Source of the DNA: Bacteroidales bacterium
Lineage (GTDB): Bacteria; Bacteroidota; Bacteroidia; Bacteroidales; P3
Length of the DNA stretch: 54,978 bases
NCBI GenBank assembly: GCA_900771365.1
Contig: CAAGNU010000097.1
Span: 1 to 54,978 of the forward strand
Direction: 5' to 3'
Part shown: positions 31,557 to 38,892 of the stretch, one piece after another
How the letters are laid out: each line of letters starts with the position of its first letter
How positions within the stretch are numbered: the first letter of the stretch is position 1
Made by a program: the position numbers and the translations under genes
Notes under the pieces: generated by a model
The model's input: only the letters and a program-made list of their open reading frames with translations
Databases searched by the model: none
Told to the model about the DNA's origin: nothing

Positions 31557-33395
31557 TTATTCTTCGAAGCGGAGGTCCTTGGCGTTCAACTGAATATCGG
31601 TGCGTCCGTTCCAGTAGTTCTCTTCGAGGGTGAAACAGAGGGAGAAGCTGTCGCCTTTCTTTATGCGTGAGCAATACTCGCCCAGTTGGAAGCCGATAGC
31701 GGGGTAGGAGGGGGAACGAGACAGCAGCGAGATGGCGCAGAACTTCAGGTGCTTGGAGCCTACCACGCGGGCATAGCCAGTGTCCACCAGGTTGTGGGAG
31801 AGGAACACGGGCAGGTTGTTCTCAGGACCGAAGGGGCTGAACTGCTTGAGAATGCGGATGAACTTGGGCGTGATGTGCTTGCCGAAGTCTATCTCGGCGT
31901 CAATCTCAATCTCGGGCACCATGCTGTCCACCTTGAGGTTCTGTTCCACCACCTCCTCGAAACGCACTTTGAAAGCCTCGAAGTTCTCAGGCTTCACCGA
32001 TACGCCTGCGGCGCATTTGTGGCCGCCGAAGTGCTCAAGGAGGTCGCTGCACTGCTCCAGGGCGGTGTGGATGTCAAACTCCTTGATGCTGCGTGCCGAG
32101 CCCGTGATGAGGTCGTCCGTGCTGCGGGTGAAGATGATGGTGGGCTTGTAATAGGCCTCTACCAACCTCGAAGCCACGATGCCCACCACGCCCTTGTGCC
32201 AGTTCTCGTCGAAGAGCACGATGCTCTTGCGGTTCTTCAGCTTGGGGTCGTTCTCGATGCGCTGCTTGGCCTTCTCGGTAGCATCGCTGTCGAGCTCCTT
32301 GCGCTCGGTATTATAGTTGTTGATTTCCTCGGCCAGCATACATGCCTGCGCGGGATCCTCGCTGAGGAGCAGGCGCACGGAGTCGAAAGCGCTGCGGATG
32401 CGGCCTGCAGCGTTGATACGGGGACCTACGAGAAACACGAGATCCGTGATGTTCAGTTCCTTGCAGAAATAGAGACTGTTGCTGTCGGCATGATTCTCGG
32501 ATTCAGCGATTGTGCGGCGGGCGATGTTGCCGTAGGTGAGGATGGCTTCCAAGCCAGGGCGGGGACGGGTGTTGATCACCTTGAGGCCGTAGGAAGCCAG
32601 CACGCGGTTCTCGCCCATGATGGGCACGATGTCCGAAGCGATGCTCACCGCCACCAGGTCGAGGTACTTGAGCAGGTGCAGCTGTAATGCGTCCCGTTTC
32701 TGGCGCATCTGTGCGTCGAGATGGTCGGGGCTGTCGCAGAGGCGCACGCCCATGCGCTGCTCCTGATGGGCCTCGACAATCTTGAAGCCTATGCCGCAGC
32801 CTGAGAGCTCTTTGTAGGGGTAGGGGCAGTCCACGCGCTTGGGGTCGAGGACGGCCACGGCCTTGGGGATGTTCTCGCCGTCGGGCAGATGGTGGTCGCC
32901 GATGATGAAGTCTATGCCTAACGAGGAGGCATACTCCACCTGCTCCATGGCCTTGATGCCGCAGTCCAGAGCGATAACCAGCTTGACGCCTGTCTCCTTG
33001 GCGTAGGCTATGCCTTGGTACGAGACGCCGTAGCCCTCGTTGTCGCGGTCGGGAATGTAGAAATCGATATTGTGGTGAAACGTCTGCAGGTACGAATACA
33101 CCAAAGCGACGGCAGACGTGCCATCCACGTCGTAATCGCCATACACCAGTATGCGTTCACGACGACGCACCGCCTCATTGATACGAGCAATGGCGCGGTC
33201 CATGTCCTTCATTAGGAACGGATCATGCAGTTGGTCGAGACTGGGGCGGAAGAAACGTCGGGCCTCCTCAAATGTCGTAATGCCACGTTCCACAAGCAAC
33301 GTAGCAATAATTTTGTCCACTCCGAGAGCTTCCGCAAGATTGTCAACTACCTCTATATCATAATCTTTCCTTATTATCCAACGTTTTTCTTTCAT
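31557..33395 (-). CDS. recJ: Single-stranded-DNA-specific exonuclease
   Basis: 612 residues. A 5'-3' ssDNA exonuclease of recombination and mismatch repair. DHH phosphoesterase motifs: VYGDYDVDGTSA (motif I, near residue 80), IALDCGIKA (motif II) and FIIGDHHLPDG (motif III, DHH). The DHHA1 domain shows FGGHKCAAGVSV, and the C-terminal OB domain is near residues 470-612. The upstream minus-strand TACCTTTA at 33409-33416 is close to TAnnTTTG. It begins the long minus-strand run of housekeeping genes. Confidence 0.96.
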   Translation of the reverse strand: MKEKRWIIRKDYDIEVVDNLAEALGVDKIIATLLVERGITTFEEARRFFRPSLDQLHDPFLMKDMDRAIARINEAVRRRERILVYGDYDVDGTSAVALVYSYLQTFHHNIDFYIPDRDNEGYGVSYQGIAYAKETGVKLVIALDCGIKAMEQVEYASSLGIDFIIGDHHLPDGENIPKAVAVLDPKRVDCPYPYKELSGCGIGFKIVEAHQEQRMGVRLCDSPDHLDAQMRQKRDALQLHLLKYLDLVAVSIASDIVPIMGENRVLASYGLKVINTRPRPGLEAILTYGNIARRTIAESENHADSNSLYFCKELNITDLVFLVGPRINAAGRIRSAFDSVRLLLSEDPAQACMLAEEINNYNTERKELDSDATEKAKQRIENDPKLKNRKSIVLFDENWHKGVVGIVASRLVEAYYKPTIIFTRSTDDLITGSARSIKEFDIHTALEQCSDLLEHFGGHKCAAGVSVKPENFEAFKVRFEEVVEQNLKVDSMVPEIEIDAEIDFGKHITPKFIRILKQFSPFGPENNLPVFLSHNLVDTGYARVVGSKHLKFCAISLLSRSPSYPAIGFQLGEYCSRIKKGDSFSLCFTLEENYWNGRTDIQLNAKDLRFEE

Positions 33396-33605
33396 TTTTT
33401 TCTGGTTGTAAAGGTACGACTTTTTTTCGACATAATGAGAAAAAAAAATCTTAAAATTGCAACATCGTTGTTTATCAGACGATTACAAATGTGTCAAAAA
33501 AGTGTTCTTTGTAGTTGAAAATGCAAAGAAAATAGAAATAAAGGTCTCCTTTCCCCTTATCGGAATCTATGGGGGGACGTCAAGTCTGATAAGGCTTCTC
33601 TTGAT

Positions 33606-33638
33606 GAAAAGGGGAGCCGTTAATTGCGGCTCCCCTTT
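33606..33638 (-). terminator. Terminator of the 33667 lipoprotein gene
   Basis: 12-bp perfect stem AAAGGGGAGCCG / CGGCTCCCCTTT (33608-33619 with 33627-33638), 7-nt loop, followed on the minus strand by TTCATC. It lies 29 bp after the stop at 33667. Confidence 0.85.
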
Positions 33639-33666
33639 GAGGGTTAAGAAGTATGCAATATACTTG

Positions 33667-35946
33667 TTAGAATTTCTTGCGGAGGATAGCGGAAGGCTTG
33701 ATGGCAGAGCCCTTTGAGCCATGAGAGCCCTTCTCAATCCAGGGGTTGTCGGTTCCGCGGGTATCCCAAGGCTCAGCATCCATGACCAGACGGACGGCAC
33801 GGCCCCAGTAGAGGTTGTGGGTAGAGTCGGCAGGGACTGTGGCTCTGTCAACATCATCAGCCTCGGTAAATCCGATGTAGAAGGCTTCGTTATCTCTATC
33901 AGGTTCAGAGGCCAACCAGTATCTCAGCAAGTAGCATATCTGCTCGGTGGTGTAGCCTTCGCGGGATCCTGCGGCGGGCAAGAAGGTGCAACCACAACTT
34001 GTGGCCTGGGTGCCTGCCAGAATTTGCATTTCGTTATAATTATAATCAAGAACATCAGCACTGGTCCAGTTGCCAGGATTCACATTTAGAATGCGAGGTA
34101 TTCTATCTGCATTCAATCCTGTTTCAGACCACTGGAATCTGTCGGGGAAGAGTAGGATGCCAGGAATGCCGTTCATGCGGACAACAGCCCAGCAGGCTTT
34201 TGTCTGTCCGTTGACAGCATATTGGGCATATTCACTGGGCAAATCATATACAATCTTCCCGTCCTGGATACGATGGTTCAAGAGATAGTCCCACTCGCCA
34301 AAGTTGTCGCGGTTTGGATTATAGGTGCCGCCAGCCAGTGTGCGCCACTGATGAGGCTGATTACCGCCATTCTCGATGGGTAGCATACCCCAGTCAACAA
34401 AGCCAGCATTACCTGCGTTGTTATAGTATCCGTTTTGATTAGTGCCCGTACCGCTACCGTGCTCATTGGCCACGCCGTAGTGATCTTGTACACCACTGCT
34501 CCATCCGAAGAGTTCCCATACCTGATTATTTCTATTAGAATAATTTTGATAGTATGTGTGTCTTGTACCGCCACGGTCATTTGCAGCACCGTAACTCCAA
34601 ACAGTAGGCGTGCCATCACTGTTGACAGCCACAGAACCGTTACCGTCAACCCAGTGCCTAATGCGACCGTCGCCTGGGGTGTAGCGGCCGAACGCACCAG
34701 TGTTTGCCAGTTTTAAATCTTCGGGAGAAACAAGCATGTCCCATTGGTTTTCTGCAAAATACCATCTTCCATCATGGGTATGGACATTGCCTTCGTATCG
34801 CAAATTGCCCTTTGCGAAGAAAACGCTCTTACTGGGTGAGACAGAATAGTAGGCGAACACAGCACCTTCAGGGGTGGTATAATCCAAGTCGAACTTAATG
34901 ACTTTTAGCTCATCGCGTTTAATTCTAAGGCTGCTTGCATTAAGTTGCTTGACGCAGTACTGACCATCAACGCCCTCAATGCGGATGTAGAGGTTATCGT
35001 AATCGCCGACGGGGAGGCAGATGTCGAAGTCGGTATAGTTTGTAGCATCAAGGGGCACGAGGCTCTGGGAAGGCTGATAGACAATACGTCTTTTATTGCT
35101 ATTATCTGCACCATTATCGGTAATGGTGTAAGTCTGGGCGCAAAGGTGCGTTCCGCTTGCGGGAGGATTGGCATCATAGCCGTTAGGCGTATCCTGAAGG
35201 GTGAACTCACCAACCAGAGCTTTATTGTCGGTCCACACCGTAATCTTGGTGACGGCAGCTTGGTAGTCGTCCGACTTTAACTGCAGGCGCAGGCCGCCGC
35301 AGAGGTTGTAGAGGGTGGCTTCGCGGCAGCCGCCAGTCGTGGTGGTGGAAACATAGCCATACATGGGCCAGTCTCTGGTATCGTGGCTGTAAGTGGCGTT
35401 CTTGTTCTGGTAGTAGTCCAACTTGATTTTGCGATTAGTAGTTTTAAAGTCAGAATAAGTGTAGGTATAGTGGCCGTAACTTCCAGAGCGGGCAATGTCT
35501 ACAGTACTTGTTGGGACACCGACTAGGCTCGATGCAGGGTAGTATAGTTCGATCTTGCTGCCAGTCAATCGGTTCACAGAGGAAAAATCAACAGTCACAT
35601 CGCTTGCATGACCAAATTCTGCCTGTTTTTTATCGCTGCGGACGTCAATAGCTGTGTATTTGACGGCGGTATTTGTAACAGCTTTATCGTTGTTATTTGC
35701 ATTCCACCCACCAGTACTATATGATGGAACTTGTGACGGATAGACCACCATGATTTGCTCGGGGTCGAGGGCGCTATTGTTGTCCCATCTGTTGTCGATG
35801 TTGTTTGTTCCAGCAAGGTGTGTCTTGTTGCTGTTGTTTTCAAACGAGACAAGGAGGGTGTCTTCTGCCCATTCTTCTTTCTGACAAGAGGTCATAGCCA
35901 AACCCATCATGGCCAGACCAAGGAAATATAAGGTTACCTTTTTCAT
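33667..35946 (-). CDS. Fimbrillin-like lipoprotein with FISUMP-like C-terminal domain (cassette 1)
   Basis: 759 residues from ATG at 35946 (MKKVTLYFLGLAMMGLAMTSC, lipobox Cys at 21); an earlier start at 36051 would read through the preceding gene. Residues about 25-380 resemble Mfa-like/fimbrillin N-domains: NSNKTHLAG, LYNLCGGLRLQLK, DICLPVGDYDNLYIRIEG. Residues about 395-750 resemble the FISUMP/C-type-lectin-like domain common in Bacteroidota (VFFAKGNLRYEG, WYFAENQWDM, QWRTLAGG, AVVRMNGIPGILLFPD, GRAVRLVMD). It would be an outer membrane, surface-exposed protein. It is homologous over its whole length to the 38893 protein and preceded by a short peptide gene. Function unknown; adhesion is the usual guess for such folds. 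Confidence 0.8.
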   Translation of the reverse strand: MKKVTLYFLGLAMMGLAMTSCQKEEWAEDTLLVSFENNSNKTHLAGTNNIDNRWDNNSALDPEQIMVVYPSQVPSYSTGGWNANNNDKAVTNTAVKYTAIDVRSDKKQAEFGHASDVTVDFSSVNRLTGSKIELYYPASSLVGVPTSTVDIARSGSYGHYTYTYSDFKTTNRKIKLDYYQNKNATYSHDTRDWPMYGYVSTTTTGGCREATLYNLCGGLRLQLKSDDYQAAVTKITVWTDNKALVGEFTLQDTPNGYDANPPASGTHLCAQTYTITDNGADNSNKRRIVYQPSQSLVPLDATNYTDFDICLPVGDYDNLYIRIEGVDGQYCVKQLNASSLRIKRDELKVIKFDLDYTTPEGAVFAYYSVSPSKSVFFAKGNLRYEGNVHTHDGRWYFAENQWDMLVSPEDLKLANTGAFGRYTPGDGRIRHWVDGNGSVAVNSDGTPTVWSYGAANDRGGTRHTYYQNYSNRNNQVWELFGWSSGVQDHYGVANEHGSGTGTNQNGYYNNAGNAGFVDWGMLPIENGGNQPHQWRTLAGGTYNPNRDNFGEWDYLLNHRIQDGKIVYDLPSEYAQYAVNGQTKACWAVVRMNGIPGILLFPDRFQWSETGLNADRIPRILNVNPGNWTSADVLDYNYNEMQILAGTQATSCGCTFLPAAGSREGYTTEQICYLLRYWLASEPDRDNEAFYIGFTEADDVDRATVPADSTHNLYWGRAVRLVMDAEPWDTRGTDNPWIEKGSHGSKGSAIKPSAILRKKF

Positions 35947-35974
35947 AATCATTGCACTCTTTTGTTTCATACTC

Positions 35975-36187
35975 TTAAAAGTTACTTGACTCACTTCCTC
36001 CGCTTGTGCTTGATGTGACGTCACCAAATAAATTCTCCGTGGAGGTGTCAAGTTTGTAGTTTTCCAACGTGGATTTCATTTCCTGGCCCAAACAGTCGTC
36101 TTGACTACAAGTGTAGCCCTGCTCAACTTGGAACCTTACTGACTTTACGCGTGGTGCAGCGTAAAGTTTCTTCTTGTACTGTTGCAT
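35975..36187 (-). CDS. Short conserved-leader peptide (cassette 1)
   Basis: 70 residues from ATG at 36187; the in-frame start at 36247 adds a prefix translated from promoter-like AT-rich DNA. The start MQQYKKKLYAAPRVKSVRFQ then VEQGYTCS nearly repeats that of the peptide at 38652 (MQQNKKKLYVEPRVKSVRFQ, VEHGFEGS), while the tails are unrelated; this one ends Ser/Gly-rich (TSSTSGGSESSNF). There is no signal peptide. It lies 28 bp before the lipoprotein gene. Comparable Lys-Tyr-Pro-Val-Glu peptides precede surface lipoprotein genes elsewhere in Bacteroidota, but I know of no assigned function. Possible roles: leader peptide, precursor peptide or chaperone partner. Confidence 0.7.
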   Translation of the reverse strand: MQQYKKKLYAAPRVKSVRFQVEQGYTCSQDDCLGQEMKSTLENYKLDTSTENLFGDVTSSTSGGSESSNF

Positions 36188-36236
36188 ATTACTTTTTATT
36201 AAATTAAACCTACTATTTATATACAAAATTAAAATG

Positions 36237-36244
36237 CAAAAGTA
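36237..36244 (-). promoter_or_regulatory. -7 element for cassette 1
   Basis: Minus-strand TACTTTTG matches TAnnTTTG, 50 nt upstream of the peptide start; no TTTG at the -33 spacing. Confidence 0.5.
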
Positions 36245-36562
36245 CAACTTATTTTTTATATAGCATTTTTTTTTTCTCCCTCCGCGTATATATTATACGC
36301 AAGTTTCCAAAAAACAAGCAATTATAGAAGTGTTAAAAAAACATAACTGGCTGTACGCTATCCTGCTAAGGCATAGATTGGAAGCGACGTTTTTCCATTT
36401 TTTCGACTTTTCGGACAAGGAGAATGCGAACATGTAGGAGCCGTGGCTCGCCATTGTGCCAAACGAAACACAAGCGAAATCGCCGTATGGACACAATGGC
36501 CAATTGAATTGAGCAGAAAAGGTGTCAATTGGGATTTTTTTCTTAAAATTTTCTTTATTATT

Positions 36563-36593
36563 ATTGTTGGATTAAAAAAAAGTTGTATATTTG
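36563..36593 (+). promoter_or_regulatory. Promoter of cassette 2
   Basis: TATATTTG at 36586-36593 matches TAnnTTTG; ATTG at 36563-36566 is one base off the -33 TTTG with 19-bp spacing. The leader before the peptide gene is about 235 nt, unusually long. Confidence 0.6.
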
Positions 36594-36828
36594 CAGCATG
36601 AATCAAAGTCAAGTACAAGATGTATAAAGAAGATAAAAATATGAAACAGAGTATTTTGCAATGTTATAATAAGCATTGTTTGTCAAAGATTTTTCATATT
36701 TATAATTTTTAATACGCACAAAAGCCCCTATATTGCACGGCTGTTGATGCGGAGAGTGCTTCGGCCCTCGAAAAGAGATAGAATTTCAAACGCAGATTAT
36801 CAGTTAAAAAAAATAATACCAACAAAAA

Positions 36829-36972
36829 ATGAAACAGAACTTAAAAAAGTACGAAGCTCCTATGATGGAGAAAATTGAATGCATTGTTGAACATGGTTTC
36901 GTCCTTAGTGGAGGAGACGGCCATGGTGGCGGAAGCGAAGATATGGGCGAGGACACCCCCCTTGTCGTTTAG
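36829..36972 (+). CDS. 47-residue Gly-rich conserved-leader peptide (cassette 2)
   Basis: A 47-residue frame from ATG 36829: MKQNLKKYEAPMMEKIECIV, then EHGFVLSGGDGHGGGSEDMG, then EDTPLVV. It shares with the two other short peptides the spacing Lys-Lys-Tyr-x2-Pro-x7-Val-Glu-x-Gly-aromatic-x2-Ser (here EHGFVLS). The tail is Gly/His/Asp-rich. It follows an AACAAAAA leader and lies 47 bp before the lipoprotein gene at 37020. The recurrence of the same arrangement in three cassettes supports it as a real gene in spite of its size. Confidence 0.65.
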   Translation: MKQNLKKYEAPMMEKIECIVEHGFVLSGGDGHGGGSEDMGEDTPLVV

Positions 36973-37019
36973 AGAGCTTTACAATCTAAAACATAATTAT
37001 TAACTAAAAACTCATTCCT

Positions 37020-37838
37020 ATGAAAAAAACAGCACTCCTTGTCGCCAGCCTGGCTTTGCTGGCTATCGGTATCACTTCCTGCTCAAAGGAAGAAAGTCAA
37101 AACAATGATTCCCAGCGCATCGCATTTACCGGAACCTTTGATAATGCAGAGATGTACAGCAGCAAGACTGTTCTCAGTGGCACTCGAATACTCTGGGAGG
37201 AAGGAGATGAGATTGCTGTCGTGGGAATGACCGGCTGGCCGTATTGGTGCAGGGCAAACCAGTTCGGTGGCACCTACACAACATTCTCCTATAGTCATCC
37301 CTTTCAGGATGGTATCGAGCCCACTCCTCCGTATATGGCAATATACCCAGCACGTCTCATGAGTGATGATGAAATGTGGATGCCCGATGTGCAACATAGC
37401 CAGCATGGTGAGTTGCATGATATGCCGATGTATGCCTACTCCGAGGACATGAATTTCGAATTCACCAACCTCTGTAGTGTGTTGCGACTGGATGTGAGAG
37501 GCGACTATGCTCGCCAAGTTACAGATATTGAAGTCACTACCGATCAGTTTATCTGTGGCCCTATTGATGAAACTTTTGAAGACGACCTGCCTACTATCAC
37601 TTTTAGTTCGGGAAGCAGAACTATCAATCTAGAGATTGCAGACCCCGAATCGGGTGACGGCATCTACAATATCTGCATGCCTCCGACAACCTATCACACG
37701 TTCCACATCGTCATGACAGCCAGAAACGGCTATGTCTACACAAAAGACATCAATCTTCCCAACGGACTCACGCTGGCTCGTAACCACATCCAGCCGATTG
37801 TATTCTCTGCCCCTGAGTTTGTTGAGCCTGTGGAATAG
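37020..37838 (+). CDS. Fimbrillin-like lipoprotein, N-domain only (cassette 2)
   Basis: 272 residues. MKKTALLVASLALLAIGITSC gives a lipoprotein signal (Cys at 21). The mature part matches the N-terminal half of the other two cassette lipoproteins: SSKTVLSGTRILWEEGDEIA, FTNLCSVLRLDVRGD, IEVTTDQFICG, NICMPPTTYHTFHIVM and a final LARNHIQPIVF. The SKTxL ... IxWxxGDxI pattern is typical of fimbrillin (Mfa-like) proteins. It has no FISUMP-like domain, so it is a shorter version. It is presumably exposed on the outer membrane. A strong terminator follows at 37880. Confidence 0.78.
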   Translation: MKKTALLVASLALLAIGITSCSKEESQNNDSQRIAFTGTFDNAEMYSSKTVLSGTRILWEEGDEIAVVGMTGWPYWCRANQFGGTYTTFSYSHPFQDGIEPTPPYMAIYPARLMSDDEMWMPDVQHSQHGELHDMPMYAYSEDMNFEFTNLCSVLRLDVRGDYARQVTDIEVTTDQFICGPIDETFEDDLPTITFSSGSRTINLEIADPESGDGIYNICMPPTTYHTFHIVMTARNGYVYTKDINLPNGLTLARNHIQPIVFSAPEFVEPVE

Positions 37839-37879
37839 ACAATTGTGTTGCCCGCCCCCTGTTAGGCGGAGCATGATAA

Positions 37880-37918
37880 AAAGAGCAGGGTGGACAGCAT
37901 CTGCCCTGCTCTTTCTTG
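37880..37918 (+). terminator. Terminator of cassette 2
   Basis: 11-bp stem AAAGAGCAGGG / CCCTGCTCTTT (37880-37890 with 37904-37914), 13-nt loop, then CTTGTATTCTT. Confidence 0.85.
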
Positions 37919-38442
37919 TATTCTTACACCACAATTTTTTGTGGCATTTCTACTCTTACTCCTTTGTAGACCTCATTCGTTAAAATATAGAGGCTCGGAA
38001 AGAGAACGAAGGCCCAGCGAAGTTCCGCTGTAGCTCCGCCCTACCTTCGCTCTACCTTCGCTCGGGGGGTGGAGCATGGGAAGTGTTAAAATGGAGCATC
38101 TGTGGAGCCTCGGCGAAGATACATTTATCTTTCCCAAGATTACCTGTCTGTTTTGTTGGGGTTGCGCTATATGGATTGACAGTTTTGGGGCATCTGCATT
38201 GAGCTGCTTGCCAAGCCTCGTAGGGCCATGGATAATGCAGCATCACTTACCATACTGCATTTGCTTGTTTCGAGAAAGGCGAAAAACAGATAAGCGTCGC
38301 TTCCTGTTTGTGCTTTAGAGGGATAGCGTATATGCGGTTATGTTTTTTTAACACTTTAGTAATTGTTTGTTTGAGGGGATATTATGTATGTCATGTGCGC
38401 ATGGTTAAAAAATAAAAAAACACGATATGGAAAAAAAAGTTG

Positions 38443-38450
38443 TAATTTTG
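38443..38450 (+). promoter_or_regulatory. -7 element for cassette 3
   Basis: TAATTTTG, an exact TAnnTTTG match, about 200 nt before the short peptide gene; no -33 TTTG visible. Confidence 0.5.
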
Positions 38451-38651
38451 CACTCCCAAAAGTTTTGAAAAAAGGCATCGTATTAAGGGGTAGGGTGATT
38501 TGTGAGTGGCCAAATTCGGTGTCGTTTTTAGGGGGTGCGTAAGAGTGTGATATCCAAAAACGGAGAAAAGTCTGTGTTGGACATTCATAAGTTGAGTGCA
38601 TATAATTAATAGTAAATATAATAAACACAAGAAAAAAAGGGAAAAGGCATC

Positions 38652-38846
38652 ATGCAACAGAACAAGAAAAAACTTTACGTGGAACCTCGCGTGAAGTCAG
38701 TCAGATTCCAAGTGGAACACGGCTTTGAAGGCAGTCTGGATTATGACGTACCGACCGATTGTAACGCTATAGTATCGAACGCAGCATTGGAGGGTTACAC
38801 GCACACCGACACTAATGAACATTTCACATACGGATGGGGCGAATAG
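38652..38846 (+). CDS. Short conserved-leader peptide (cassette 3)
   Basis: 64 residues. The first 29 residues (MQQNKKKLYVEPRVKSVRFQ, VEHGFEGSL) are almost the same as in the minus-strand peptide at 36187, and the DNA of that part is also closely similar (roughly four bases in five), whereas the tails (here DYDVPTDCNAIVSN ... HFTYGWGE) have nothing in common. There is no signal peptide. The stop is 46 bp before the start of the lipoprotein gene. The pattern of a conserved head and free tail is like that of leader/core precursor peptides, though no modifying enzyme is seen nearby. Confidence 0.7.
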   Translation: MQQNKKKLYVEPRVKSVRFQVEHGFEGSLDYDVPTDCNAIVSNAALEGYTHTDTNEHFTYGWGE

Positions 38847-38892
38847 CTTAACGGGTTGTATTGTTAAAACGAAAAAAAGGAATAGACACAAT

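Larger units (their letters stand above)
36188..36828. other. Divergent control region between cassettes 1 and 2
   Basis: About 640 bp, very AT-rich, with the promoters of both cassettes (minus 36237-36244, plus 36563-36593). The leader of cassette 2 (36594-36828) could encode a 23-residue ORF at 36641-36712 (MKQSILQCYNKHCLSKIFHI...) whose reality I cannot judge, and contains GCGGAGAGTGCTTCGGCCCTC, part of a possible hairpin. Confidence 0.5.
37839..38651. other. Intergenic region between cassettes 2 and 3
   Basis: No convincing gene. After the terminator, about 37980-38065 carries GTTAAAATATAGAGGCTCGG followed by GAAGG/AGCGAAG words and CTACCTTCGCTCTACCTTCG, like the repeats at 13.85 and 51.6 kb. 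The promoter of cassette 3 is at 38443-38450 with a leader of about 200 nt. Confidence 0.55.
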
